Notes under the pieces: generated by a model
Seen by the model: only the letters and a program-made list of their open reading frames with translations
Database searches by the model: none
Told to the model about the DNA's origin: nothing
In this document: positions 1-11,160 of the stretch, piece after piece
How positions within the stretch are numbered: the stretch's first letter is position 1
How the letters are laid out: each line of letters starts with the position of its first letter
Made by a program: the position numbers and the translations under genes
DNA from: Aquanectria penicillioides
Lineage: Eukaryota; Ascomycota; Sordariomycetes; Hypocreales; Nectriaceae
Assembly (NCBI GenBank): GCA_003415625.1
Contig: PYIU01000010.1
Coordinates: forward strand, 2,230,501-2,294,500
Reading direction: 5' to 3'
DNA: 64,000 nucleotides

Positions 1-1
1 G

Positions 2-820
2 CTGTATTGCGTCCTTCGTGAACACATGACGGCTCCCACGCCTGAACACATCACTGATGAACAAGCCTGCGTGATCGGGCTCGGTCTGGGCACTGCGGCC
101 GTTGGCCTGTTTGACAAGAAACACCTGGGCCTCGATATGCCCACTGTTCCGGCTCGGTCCAACACCACCAAGGAGGGAAAAATTAGAACCGTCATCATCA
201 CCGGCGGCTCTTCTAGTGTTGGCAGCAATGCAGTACAGCTCGCTGTCGCCGCCGGCTATGAAGTCTTGTCGACGTCCTCCCCAAAAAACTTTGACTACGT
301 CAAGAAGCTCGGAGCCGCCCAAGTCTTTGACTACAACAGCCAAACACTCGCCGAAGACATGCTCGTCGCTCTGCACGGCCGCTATCTGGCTGGCGCCTTA
401 ACCATCGGCGAAGGCGCGACAGATATGTGTATGGCGGTCATGAAGCGTCATGATCCCAGCTCCATCAACAAGTTTATGGCACTAGGTGGCCGCGCCATCC
501 CAACTGACTCCTCACGTCTCGAGACGACACTTGGCCCGATGGCCATAATTCTCGGAACTATGGGATGGTTTCTCAAGACTGGTGTTGAAGCATACTTTGC
601 GGGCATCAAATGGAAGTTTGTCGCTGCCGATGACATGATTGAGCCTCAGGGGGTTGTGTCTCGCCTCTGGGTAGACTTTTTGCCCCAGGCTATGGCGACG
701 GGTCAATTTGTGCCGTCGCCCGAGCCGCTGATTGCCGGCAAGGGCGTGGATAAAGTCCAAGAGGCTTTGGAGCTCCAGGCGCAGGGCGTCTCGGCAAGGA
801 AGGTTGTTGTGACCTTTTGA
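2..820 (+). CDS. Zinc-type MDR alcohol dehydrogenase / enoyl-reductase-like protein, 5' end outside window
   Basis: This is the C-terminal three quarters of a medium-chain dehydrogenase/reductase. The frame is open to the left edge of the window, so the ATG at 26 is internal, and about 70-100 N-terminal residues of the GroES-like domain should lie upstream. The Rossmann nucleotide-binding motif GGSSSVGSNAVQLA is clear, followed by the usual family pattern (a segment around LGAAQVFDY, then a C-terminal segment ending KVVVTF). The family uses NADPH to reduce C=C or C=O bonds; fungal members of this kind are often trans-acting enoyl reductases or toxin-biosynthesis-like ADHs of about 340-360 residues. 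No zinc ligands can be judged because the N-terminus is missing. The substrate is unknown. Confidence 0.85.
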   Translation: MYCVLREHMTAPTPEHITDEQACVIGLGLGTAAVGLFDKKHLGLDMPTVPARSNTTKEGKIRTVIITGGSSSVGSNAVQLAVAAGYEVLSTSSPKNFDYVKKLGAAQVFDYNSQTLAEDMLVALHGRYLAGALTIGEGATDMCMAVMKRHDPSSINKFMALGGRAIPTDSSRLETTLGPMAIILGTMGWFLKTGVEAYFAGIKWKFVAADDMIEPQGVVSRLWVDFLPQAMATGQFVPSPEPLIAGKGVDKVQEALELQAQGVSARKVVVTF

Positions 821-3080
821 CCTGGTAGTGTTTTCGAACACCATAATTCATTCCAGTGTAGGGAAGCCGGGTGCAAGAAGACTTTACCGATAAAGCCATT
901 AATAATTTTTCTAATTTTTATGCTTATTTTTATAATGTGCAAATCCAATTAGACTCTGAAAGCATCACATTGTCGGAAATGCACTTCACTTCTATTGCCG
1001 AAAAAGTACTTTCTTTGTCACGTCTTTGATATCGATCACAAACATGGGTCATCCATAGCACCATGTCCAACATCTTATGACGGGCTCTGAATTTTGGCTA
1101 TGTGAGTGAGCCAATTGGTGCGGATACGTTACCTGTCGTATGCCCCGAATCGCCGTATTTATTTCATGGCATTACTTGCTTTATCTTCATAAAAGAGCTG
1201 GCACTAAATCCCTTTAAATCAGCTTCCGCTGGTGATTCCAGTTCAGCACAACCTGCCGGCCTTGGCATATCATCCACGGTACAGAGCCTCGGCATTGCTT
1301 CAACCGAAAAGATAACACAGAAAGCAGGTGACTTATATGCAGGTGAGTGACGTTAATGCCAATGATGCACTTATACTAATGACCTCTCCATTAGGTAGTG
1401 ATGCAGAAGTGTTTATAATGCAGCCAAGTTGTCCTGCATGTATTTGCGATGCAATAGGAAGCGATAGGCAAGTTGGTTATTACATTAGCAGATATCCAAC
1501 TGTCTTGTCGTAAAGTCTTGCAAAAGCTTCAACAAACCCAGGACAGTTCTCTTGTTGATAGACATTCAAGGGAAATTGAGTTAATGAGGCCGGACTGTAT
1601 TAGCGGAACGCTCATTTATCATTAGGTTAGCCCCATTTGCTGATAACGAATTTATTTCCCAGCTTAATTGTAATGACGTTTGAGGATTCTTCTCTAATCT
1701 GCATTTACCCTCTCTACTTTGAGCCCTATTGGTTTCTAAGAATCTATTCTATAATATTAGGGAATATTTCTAAACCTCCTATCGACATATAAAATTTAAC
1801 GGTCATGGGAACCTAGTCGCTCCAAATAGCATCGAGTTGGATATTACCCTATGCAATAATTTCGATTTATATTGCTTTACTGCTACTATACTAAAGGAAA
1901 GGGGATTATATATTATGTCTAGCCGCGCACTTTCTAAAGCCTTCGCTCTAGTCGAATAAATCCTTTAAGCTAAGCATCCTTAAACCCTAGCCTGCTTTCT
2001 TAAAGTATCCATCCACCTCATACAAACTGGGCTCCCTAAAGTAACTCCCTCTCTCTATAACTACATCAAAAAAATATCTGCAAAATTTACCAGAAAGAAG
2101 CATCATTAGGGTCAAATATGTCAACTTCTCGGCGAACTGGACTTGGCATCTCTTGACTAGGCTATAGCGCAACTTTGGAAATGCACTACTAATGTTTTTA
2201 AGAGCGAACTTGGAATGTTTAACCGACTTACTATGTCTATTTGCCTTAACTATATGAAGCGTATGGTTATAAATCCTATTGATGAAGAGCGGCTTCTTTG
2301 ATATCTCCTTAATTAGTTTTGAGGCATTCATGACCTTTCGACCCTGCGGGTGATGCTTAACCTGGCATATAATTTCAGTAGGCTGGGACACTATGGCGAA
2401 GCGGAAAAGATTGGAGTGAAAGTCCGTTGGCTGCTTCAAGGATATAATGGGAGAATTGTGGAGAGGATAGAATCCCTGAAAATTGTTTCTTGCAGTCAGT
2501 TGTAAAGAGATAGACGATTCACCTTAGCATGTGGCGGGGCTCGCAAGCACAGCCACACCGCCACACCTCAGATACAAGACACATCGCCGAGCAGTAGACT
2601 AACGCTCGGCAAGTTGAAGTTTACACAATATACACAACTTACCCATAGATCCGTCTCCTGCCACCCTAATCAGCCAATCCTTCACATCAGTTTAACTAAG
2701 GGAAGAGTGAGGCAGTAGAGAAGACTATGCGAGAGGCGGTATAGATAGATGATTGTGGATCAGTGGGGAATATAACATTCTTGGGTCCTTGAATTTATGA
2801 ATGTTCTAGAGGGCTGGCTTTAACTTTAGGGCCAGAAGGAGGAGGCCAATACACTACGGGTAGAAATAGAAAAGTGAATGGGGAAGGATGTTGATGGGGC
2901 ACAAAGCTCGCTTTATTAAGATAGTATCGACAGAAGGCTGAATGATACATACCCCGCCGGAAGGGACTGGTTCAATAATGACTGGCCCTGAATTTGCTTT
3001 CTGTTGGTTTATTTAGGTAACTGAGAGCTTTGTTGAAGGCTGGGTGTGCTGCATAACTTAACGATATTAGGTTTAACCCA
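821..3080. other. Gene-poor stretch with AT-rich degraded DNA
   Basis: No convincing gene was found. Short open frames at 1102-1513 lack ATG starts or family resemblance. The part from about 1650 to 2480 is visibly richer in A and T than its surroundings and carries one 150-codon minus frame (2439 to 1987, starting TTG) that resembles nothing I recognise. It may be a mutated transposon remnant, but I see no terminal repeats or target-site duplication. The rest (2480-3080) is ordinary intergenic DNA. Confidence 0.5.
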
Positions 3081-4898
3081 CTACATGGCTGCTGTCTTTA
3101 TCTTCTCCTCAAGAGGATTAACTATTGCCCCACTCTTCACAAGCACCAGCTCATCAACCCTGTCCATGGCGTATTCGACCCGTTTCCAAGTCTTCAAGCT
3201 CCCAGTACTCGCATCGAGTTCCCAAACCCGCGTTCGTCGGTGAAATCGTATTCCGCCATATGAACAATATCCCCCAAACCCACTGCCACCTCCATAGCAT
3301 AGCCAAAGACCAGGCCGAGGGGTATCCTGTTGCGTTTGTTGTGGCAATAGAGCGCAAAAGTCATTCACATGATCGTGCCCGCACCCTAATGCTGATATGC
3401 CTCCTTTGACCAAAGAGTCGTAGAAATGGGTATTGAAGCTGGGACATTCAGACGGTTCCCTCCGGTGGCCGTTACGTATACTAAGATGGGGGTCGCCGAA
3501 CTCAGGAAGAGGGATGTGTAGGAAAGCTAAAGACAAATAAAAACGGTGGTCGTTATCGCCCTTCCCATGCGCGCTTTGTTGCGCTTGAGAAGTGCTCGTG
3601 AACCAGTCAATTTGGCTTTGCTTGATAGGGTCATAGTCGGGAGTGTGTATCTTGCACGGTATTTGACCGTGCGAATCCAGGAAATATAAAGTGAATAACG
3701 GGAGCTGTGATGGCGCGGGAGCCAAGACAGAAAGGTAGAAATTGCCTATGCCGTCAACATGCTCTGGGCCCGACTCGCAGAGGCTAAAAGGCAGATTCTC
3801 AAGTATTGACATTTGTGCCGTGCCTGTAATCTCGTCAGCAAGAATGAATAGCTATCATTCCCAAACCCAACTTATTATGGAATGTATAACTATCTTGAGG
3901 AGCAAAGCATTCTACGCCATTTGCAAGACTGCGAGTGTGTTGTCGATCGCTAGCTTTTTGTGCTGGCTACCTTATGAAAGAAGTTACTCACGTGATAATG
4001 CGTGGATGCCCTCACTATCATGATTGCCAAAGACGGCTGCGAATGGGATTGAACGCTCGATGATAGGAGCAACCACCTTGAAGAGAGCAGATTGGCTGTC
4101 GGGGATGTCGTGATGCAACTGATCTCCGATGAGAACCACAAGGTCTGGTTTCTCGACATCCAAGATCCTCCCAATGAAGTTAACCGTGAGTGGATCAGCC
4201 TCGCACTCTGGCAGATTGTTTCCATGAGCATCAATAGCATCTTTACATAACCCGACACCAGTGACCATATGCATATCAGAGATTTGGACAATTTTGAATT
4301 TGCCATCCTCCCTGACTCTTAAAGCCGCCCGAGCACCTAGTTTCGACTTGGTCCTGCCATGGAGTACGCTCAGTCTGGCAACTGGTACATTTGGCTGAGC
4401 GTTAAGTTGGAGCGATGAACGCATAAGAGCCCATTGTGGTCGCGGGTCGACGGCATCCATACCAAAGAGAACGTCCACCTCTGTCACAGCCTGGTTAATC
4501 ATGCCAGAGAACTTGTCTCTCAATACCCAGATTCCGCCAGGCCGACTCTCCCATGAACGACCTGAGCTAGGGTTGGGGGGTGGATTGCCGACTCTGATAT
4601 CCATAACCAGCAGGTCCTCATCTGCAAGCTCTTCCTCATTCGCTAGAGCTACATACAGCCATGCACTCTGCTGAGATGTATATAGGTAGAGCTCTTTCTC
4701 TATACGGTGCCATATTCCGGGACCCAGTTCGCAGGTGGAGAGAAAACCTGTTGGAGGGGATATGCATACGGTCAAATCCGTGACAACTGGATGAGGAACA
4801 ACAGCCGTATTACGGGAAGTAGACGATGTGGCCGTTTCGAGACACCTTTCCTGAGAGGGAGAGGACTCAATCAGACAAGACGAGTCAGATGCTGGCAT
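3081..4898 (-). CDS. Dcr2-like calcineurin-type metallophosphoesterase
   Basis: This is a two-exon gene: 4898-3992 and 3823-3081, with a 168-nt intron 3824-3991 (donor GTGAGT, acceptor TACAG) that joins in frame. The product is about 549 residues. All metal-binding motifs of the family are present: SDMH near residue 207 (DxH), GDQ near 258, GNHD near 291 and GHDH near 451. The spacing and the TGVG/C/D/KPD context match the yeast Dcr2 subfamily, which dephosphorylates proteins such as Sic1 and Ire1. The frame stays open upstream of 4898 for about 140 nt but has no ATG there. That extension looks hydrophobic, so a further 5' exon coding a signal anchor is possible. Family assignment is firm; substrate is not known. 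Confidence 0.88.
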
Positions 4899-5041
4899 CG
4901 ATATTGAGGCAGAGAGAGCGTTGAAAAGCGAAGCGATGAGGTAGTGAAACGGCGAAACAGCGAAGTAATTAAACGATGAACTCTTCCCCAAAGCTAGAAT
5001 TGCAAAGATGGGGTCAGAGCGAACCTTGGAATGAGATGGTG

Positions 5042-6187
5042 GAGGCTATGGGAGGTTGAGAAATCTACGTGCCGCTGCTGAGGAGGCCAAGCTACTTGCG
5101 TCATTCAAGGCGTAATCCTGAAAAATCCACAGTGACTTGCAACTGGCCGATGTATCGCTTAAGAATACAGAAGAATTACGGTAATTCGCCAAATTCAAGA
5201 AGCTTGGACCTTCTTGGCTCTTAAAAGGCTTAGTTGCCAAGCCGCTATCGCTTAAATAGGAAAGCCGCAGAAAGGTACAAAGATATTTGGAAGGAGATAT
5301 TTCGCCCAAGATTATCCGTCGTCACCAAAAAATTGACAGAAATGGGCAAACTGGGCTGTGTTGTCTTCACATTTAACCTAGAATTACGGTATTCCTGCGA
5401 GAAGATCAGGGCCTAATAAAATAAACGGGTGCTTGGGGAAACAGAAATTCCGGGAGAAACCTGCTAGTCCCAGCTGCCTCAAATGGCCCACTCTGCGTCT
5501 GCTATGTCACTTAAACCTAAAGAAGCTCTGCCGCTTAGATTGCTTCATAACGGATTCACACAAGCTTCAGCAACTCCTCAAAAACAGTCCCAGCAAGCCG
5601 ATGCGGTCAGACAATAGCAAGCACTTCTCCTCACCACTTTTGGACCGGTTTGTGTGGGTCTGGTATGGCGATCCCCATTGGTTTATTCCACAGGGTTGGG
5701 CATCGTCCCGGTAATAAGGCCGCCCTTCACCGCCAAACATGTTCCTGGGATACCATCACGGGCCGGGGCCGTGACATCTCAGATAAGTGCACTGAGCATC
5801 GCTGGAGCTTTCCTTATGTCGCGAAAACTTAGTGAAATCTACGAGAGAGGAGTCTCCATCGTCGCCCTTGAATTCCTAGGTTCCTTCTTGGTTGAGTGGA
5901 GTACACATCGGGTCACGGCCACCACAGATGGCACGAGGCTTCCAGGCATGTTCAATTCCTTTCTCGGTGGGCCACAGTATCTGTGCAGAACCGAATGCAT
6001 GTTGGTTCACTCCGCATCGTGTCATGCTTGATAAATCACCATTGGTTCGCTCCGAAGTTCCTCGACAGGGGGAGATTAATAATAAAAGTCGCTGGTCCGT
6101 TTTGATGAGGGGTAGAAACTAGGTCAATGAAACAAGCACCTATCTCTTGACTAGAGTCCGTATTTGACCACAAAATCCGACTTGAAA
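5042..6187. other. Intergenic region between Dcr2-like gene and LaeA-like methyltransferase
   Basis: Only short overlapping frames are present (for example 5654-6031, starting GTG), with no domain or splice structure I can support. This is the 5' side of both flanking genes, which are divergent, so it should contain both promoters. No clear TATA box was assigned. Confidence 0.4.
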
Positions 6188-7550
6188 ATGACAGACCATC
6201 ATACTGATACTATTTTGGTCCCTGATGACGAGGTTCCACTCGCTCTTCTCTCCGACCTTGTCGTCAACTAACTTGCAACCTAGTTCGTCGGCACTGACCA
6301 AGACTCATCGCTCGGAGTCGATGTACAAACTGTTCCAATCCACCCGTGCAGGAAAATGCGACTAACTATCGCTGCTTTTAGGATGTGGCATCATCTACTC
6401 AAAGTATTTCCAGCTCCATCATCCAGTATCGAACTGAGAATGGGAGGACTTATCACGGCTACAAAGATGGAAGTACGCTCACGAATATTCCCCTCCTATT
6501 AGACCTTGATCGTAACACGAGTAGAATACTACCTTCCCAACGATGAATTTGAAAATGAAAGACTAGGTACAACACTGAAAGATAGCGTGTGGATTGCCTA
6601 CTTACCTCAACAGATCTGCAGCATCACCTATTCCTGCTGACCTACAACGACAAGCTCGGTCTATCACCCCCAAACGACCCCAAATCCAAGGTTAAACGAG
6701 TCCTCGACGTTGGCACTGGAACAGGAATTTGGGCAATTGATTACGCCGACGAACATCCGGAAACTGAAGTTGATCATTCAAATCCCCGTGCAAGAATTAC
6801 AGCTGATTTTGATTTCAGGTCATCGGGATCGATCTCTCCCCCATCCAGCCGGCCTTGTATGATAAATGCAGCCCCTTTCCAAGTGCAATTGCTGATTAGA
6901 GTAGTGTCCCTCCAAATGCTCGGTTTATAGTCGATGATATCGACGAGGAGTGGACCTATACCGAGCCATTCGACTATATCCACAACAGGATGATGAATTC
7001 TTGTATACAGGACTACAACGACTTTTTCCGCAAAGCGTACAAGTGAGCCAACGCCCATAGCTGTGTTCTTTTCTCCTACGATGGAACTAAATTCCCCAGT
7101 AACCTTAATCCTGGAGGCTTTGTCGAAGTACAAGAGATTGAGGTTCCCATGAAAGCCGATGATGGGTCGTTCAACGAAAGCCATAAGCTCTATAAATGGT
7201 GCACGCTTTTCAAAGAAGCTACTGTCATAATGGGAAGACCCCTCATACCATTTGATGACATCAAGACGGCAATGAACAAGGCCGGCTTTGTCGACATCGT
7301 GGACAGCCGTTTCAAGTGGCCGTCAAACCGGTGGCCAAAAGACAAAAAGTACAAGGAGCTCGGGGAGTGGAACAACGAGAACAGCAGAGCCGCCTTGGAG
7401 GCCCTGACTTTAGCACCGTTTACCAGGGCCCATGGCTGGACGAGAGAAGAGGTCGATGTCTTTCTAGTCGACGTAAGAAAGGAGTTGGGTGATCCGAAAA
7501 TCCACGCCTACTGGCCCATGTACGCAATCCATGAACAAGGAGATTATTGA
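6188..7550 (+). CDS. LaeA-like S-adenosylmethionine-dependent methyltransferase, eight exons
   Basis: Exons are 6188-6232, 6284-6322, 6382-6472, 6525-6566, 6614-6768, 6819-6856, 6905-7042 and 7100-7550. The seven introns are 47-59 nt and every junction keeps frame, giving 332 residues. Unspliced, the locus looks like a broken gene. The SAM-binding motif LDVGTGTGIWAID is at about residues 103-115, followed by family segments IGIDLSPIQP, VPPNARF, the PGG turn and a C-terminal WP.YAIHE tail typical of the subfamily. LaeA-like proteins are regulators or enzymes of fungal secondary metabolism, but this large family also has members of unknown substrate. Two donors (GTTCCA, GTTGAT) are weaker than usual, so those boundaries are slightly less certain. 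Confidence 0.87.
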
Positions 7551-7840
7551 TGCTGACACTATGATAGATGTTGTATCTACGGAAAGAAGCCTGAGCTTTG
7601 ATTCGAGCATTCGGCGGTAGCAGGTTGTATATTGGCGACGCCAAGGATCGCATTGAAGGGGATTGATTTCGCCACCCATCTACAATTGGTATTTTTCCAC
7701 GAGCGAATGCATGTATTCCGATTGGAATGATGCCAAGGCGAGATTGCAAATGTTCACCATTTCGGAGCTAAGCTGTTCAACAGCTTTTGGATATAAATTC
7801 AGTTGGTCCTCTCCAGATTTGTTTTCTTGTGTTTAAATTC

Positions 7841-10515
7841 CTAGGCGTACCATTCCTCATGAACCGGATCCGTGACATGGTCGCTCTCAACCCCAAAGCT
7901 CAAATGTTTTATCCCAGACGCCTCTATGTCGTTATTCAGATCATCGTAAAAGCCTGGTGGCATGGTTACAACTCCCCACTTTATCCTACTCTCCGCAACG
8001 CTCGCCAGAACAAGTTGTTTATCTCGATTTCCTATCTCAGACATTTCAATAGGACGAGAGGGTACAATGTTATAATCGCTCGCTGCATCCAGATAGTCGT
8101 CACTATTTCTGCTTGACCTATCTTCATCCGTCTCACGGGCGGAGATCTGAGCTGTTGAAATATTTGACGCGTGACATGCCGCTGCAATTGCAAGAGAATT
8201 ATTCCCGACTAGGACTGTATTGGCCGGCAGCCTAGCAACTGACAACAACAACGGAACGCTGATGATGACAGCAAAAACAATTATTGCAATCATGATACCG
8301 GTGGTGGAGTATCCAACCGCAACAAATCCGTAGTCTGACAATCCGATCTTATTGTCCTGTAAACCAGGGTTTCCGTTGTCTGTGCTATAAAATCCTACAG
8401 GTTGTGAGTAAACAACCTACAACGGAGATGTATTGCTTACCTCCATCGGCCATGAAGACATAGCAAGAATTCGACACCAACCAATGAATTAATATGCCAG
8501 AAACAATGCATGGAATGCCCCAAGAATAAGGTAGTTGCAGTCGATACGTCGAGGTTTGCTCTCCTTTGGGTTCCGTGACTCGAAGGGGCTGATAATCAAA
8601 TCCAGTGAGAGCCCACTCTCTGGCCATTGACAATTTCGTCAACAGCGAATTTAGTTGCAAGTATGCAATAGAAAGAACAAGTTGTGGAATGTTCGCAAGA
8701 AGAACCATTTCAACAAAATCTCCAGTAAATTTGTCAGAAGAGTCTGGATTCTGTGTGACAAACTTGTTCGCGCCGCTCGTGCCGAAAGGGCCAGATCTGC
8801 TGCGGTTAGTCGTGAGCGCATTATGCAAGGCGAGGCGCTTACGGTTTGAAGGTGCCGTTGGTGGCTTTGGAAAAATAATACAAAGCCACTGACAATACTG
8901 TTATGAAAAGAGCATAAGCTCGCAGCCAAGACAGTTGTGACAGAGCCTGAAAGTAGCGAGGAGTTCTGCTCCTCCATTGGCGAGCCATGGGTGACAGAAG
9001 CTCATGTTTAGAGTCTGTGTGTAATATTTCGACGCCAGCCGCTTCATAAGCCCTAGGAGACTTGGTCAAACCAAAGAATCGACCGAGATGCGTTTGAATA
9101 TCCGAAATCTCCAGCGTGCTCATGAGTAATGTCGTTGGGTCTGGTCGTCGGATTAGCGAGTCAACAGCGTCACCGAGCGTAACGAGAGGATGTTGGTCGC
9201 TTCTTAGCACGAATCGGATCATGATGAAGATGCACTGTCCTAGCTTGACCATAACACAAATTGTGACTGCAAAGAGGAGCACGTTGGACATGCCGACGCT
9301 GCACATTTGGGTACTCTTCTCGGCCAAACAGTATTGAACATCCAGCGTATTGTATCTCTGGTCGAATCCGGTTCGCGTCTGGGCGTCCAAGATGCCTCTA
9401 TCAAGCGCAACCTCGTCCCAGAACAGAAACTTCCAGGTAGCATCTCCCGTGTCGTTCTTTGGGTCCGCGGTGTGCAGGTCTGCCGTGTATATCCTGCTGG
9501 AACCAAGACTCGTTGTGCAAGAGTTTTCACACTTGCCATTGTCAAACGAAGACAGGAGCTCGCACTGCTCATAATGCCAGAGAGAATTAGTTTTGTTTGC
9601 TGCATAGGCGCTGTCCCAGACTGCTTCATCTTCGCTGGTCATGTTTGAAAAGACTTTAACTCGCCGCCAACCTGATGCGTCTCCGTCAACCTCGTTGTTT
9701 ACGACAAGCACCACGTTGAGATAGTCTCTTATGCCCAAGCCGCCACCACAGTACAGAAACTGGCTTCGACAGGTTGCCGCATCTAGTCGTTCCCACATGC
9801 TACCTGCTTCAGCTGCTGCTTGTGTGAGGTTTCGCCTCTCATCAGACGTTTTATTCATCCATGTGGTGAGTGAAACGCCGCCATCATAAGTTGAGATCGG
9901 AGGTTCCTTAGAAATAGCGTTCCTACACATCTCCTCGCTCTCATTGTTCCTCAGAAGACCTAGGGCTGTACAGTTGTATGGTGCAGCAGTATTCCATAGG
10001 GCTGCTCCAGGAGCAAAGTAGTCAGCACCGTGGGCGAATGCCTCGGTGGCGATGGTTAGCCCAAAGGCGGAGCGAACTTCTGAAACTTCAAATACGAGAG
10101 AATTGAAAAAAAGATGAAGCGGAACCGAGCTGCCTGCCAACACTAGCCAGCAGAGCAGTTTCAGTGGTCCAAGATGAATGAGATTTCGAAAGGACGGTGT
10201 GCCGATGTTCACCCACGAAGAGCGAGCATGGGCGCGGTCAAGGTCGTGGCGCGATGGCGAACTCAGAATCTGCATGAAAAAATTGGATGAAGAGAGAATT
10301 AACGTGCTTAAGACGTTGAGGAGCAAGTGAAGGAGAAGGTTTATCGTCCGAGACTGAGTGCAGGGCCCATGGTAGAGAATGACCGCGGCCTCAAGACCTC
10401 CAGCTCGAGCGCAGCCAAAGATCAAGATGCCGAGGAGGAACACGGACAGGAAGCCAATGCAGACGGCGTTCAAGGCGGCGATGCCTTTCCAGCTCCTTGG
10501 CAGCCGGATGCCCAT
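7841..10515 (-). CDS. DUF6536-family multi-pass membrane protein
   Basis: Exons are 10515-8843, 8796-8441 and 8394-7841, separated by two 46-nt introns that keep frame, for 860 residues. The first in-frame ATG is at 10515; the open frame beyond it begins with GTG and soon meets a stop. The N-terminal part has a hydrophobic helix (near residues 13-40), then a segment with NVLSTLILSSSNFFMQ and SPSRHDLDRAH, and then PLKLLCWLVLAGSSVPLH, all hallmarks of fungal DUF6536 proteins. Further helices follow, including several in the second exon, and a last one at the start of the third. The tail is polar and probably cytosolic. The function of the family is unknown. The gene is convergent with the methyltransferase, with 290 nt between their stops. 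Confidence 0.85.
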
Positions 10516-11160
10516 ATTTGCTTCACGGGCATCGCTCACAGAGACTCATTGGTAAAGACACGCGATGAGAGACAAGATGAGGTTGTTCCATGTCGCAACC
10601 TGCCTTGGCGCGATAATACGAGAACTGTCACTCTAGCGCGAAATCCTGTAACAAGGAAATTACAGGATGCAACACTGGACGGCTAACCGACGGCCCCGCC
10701 AGTGAGCACAACCTCGGCAGAGCCAATGATATCGAGTGAATGACGCGAGCTGTCCAGGCCTAAAACCATGATGGCACAAAACCCTGTGGCTGTGAGAGCG
10801 CTGCTTAGCTGCTGTCGCATGGGCTGCGATGGAAAATGAAGCCTAGGGTAGCTTACATGATTTGTAGCACCATGCGCTGTACCAACGCGCTTTTTGACAT
10901 CAGAGTTGCAAACGAATTAAAAGTGAGGCAAAGGTTTGTTTTATCTACTATTGAGCCTTTTGTTCTTGTCACGGTTTGCTGATTCAGGTTTCGCCAATGC
11001 CAGGCCATTGTGATCAACTAGGTACATTCTCATCGTGGTGTTCAGGACCCGCCGTGTGACTCGCCAATTATCAAAGCCACAAAAATACAAGACGCAAAAG
11101 CGAACAATATTATCGAAATAATTATTAAAACACTAGTTCTTAGCTGTTCTAAATAACGCC
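10516..11160. other. Intergenic region upstream of the DUF6536 gene and downstream of the FluG-like gene
   Basis: About 645 nt without a supported gene. It should hold the promoter of the DUF6536 gene and the terminator of the FluG-like gene; both run on the minus strand. No RNA gene or repeat was recognised. Confidence 0.4.

Noticed and set aside
1102..1513. Two short open frames as genes
   Set aside because: The starts are weak (one begins GTG), there is no domain resemblance and no splice structure joining them.
6188..7550. Methyltransferase locus as a broken pseudogene
   Set aside because: Seven introns of 47-59 nt with acceptable splice signals restore one continuous frame and every family motif.
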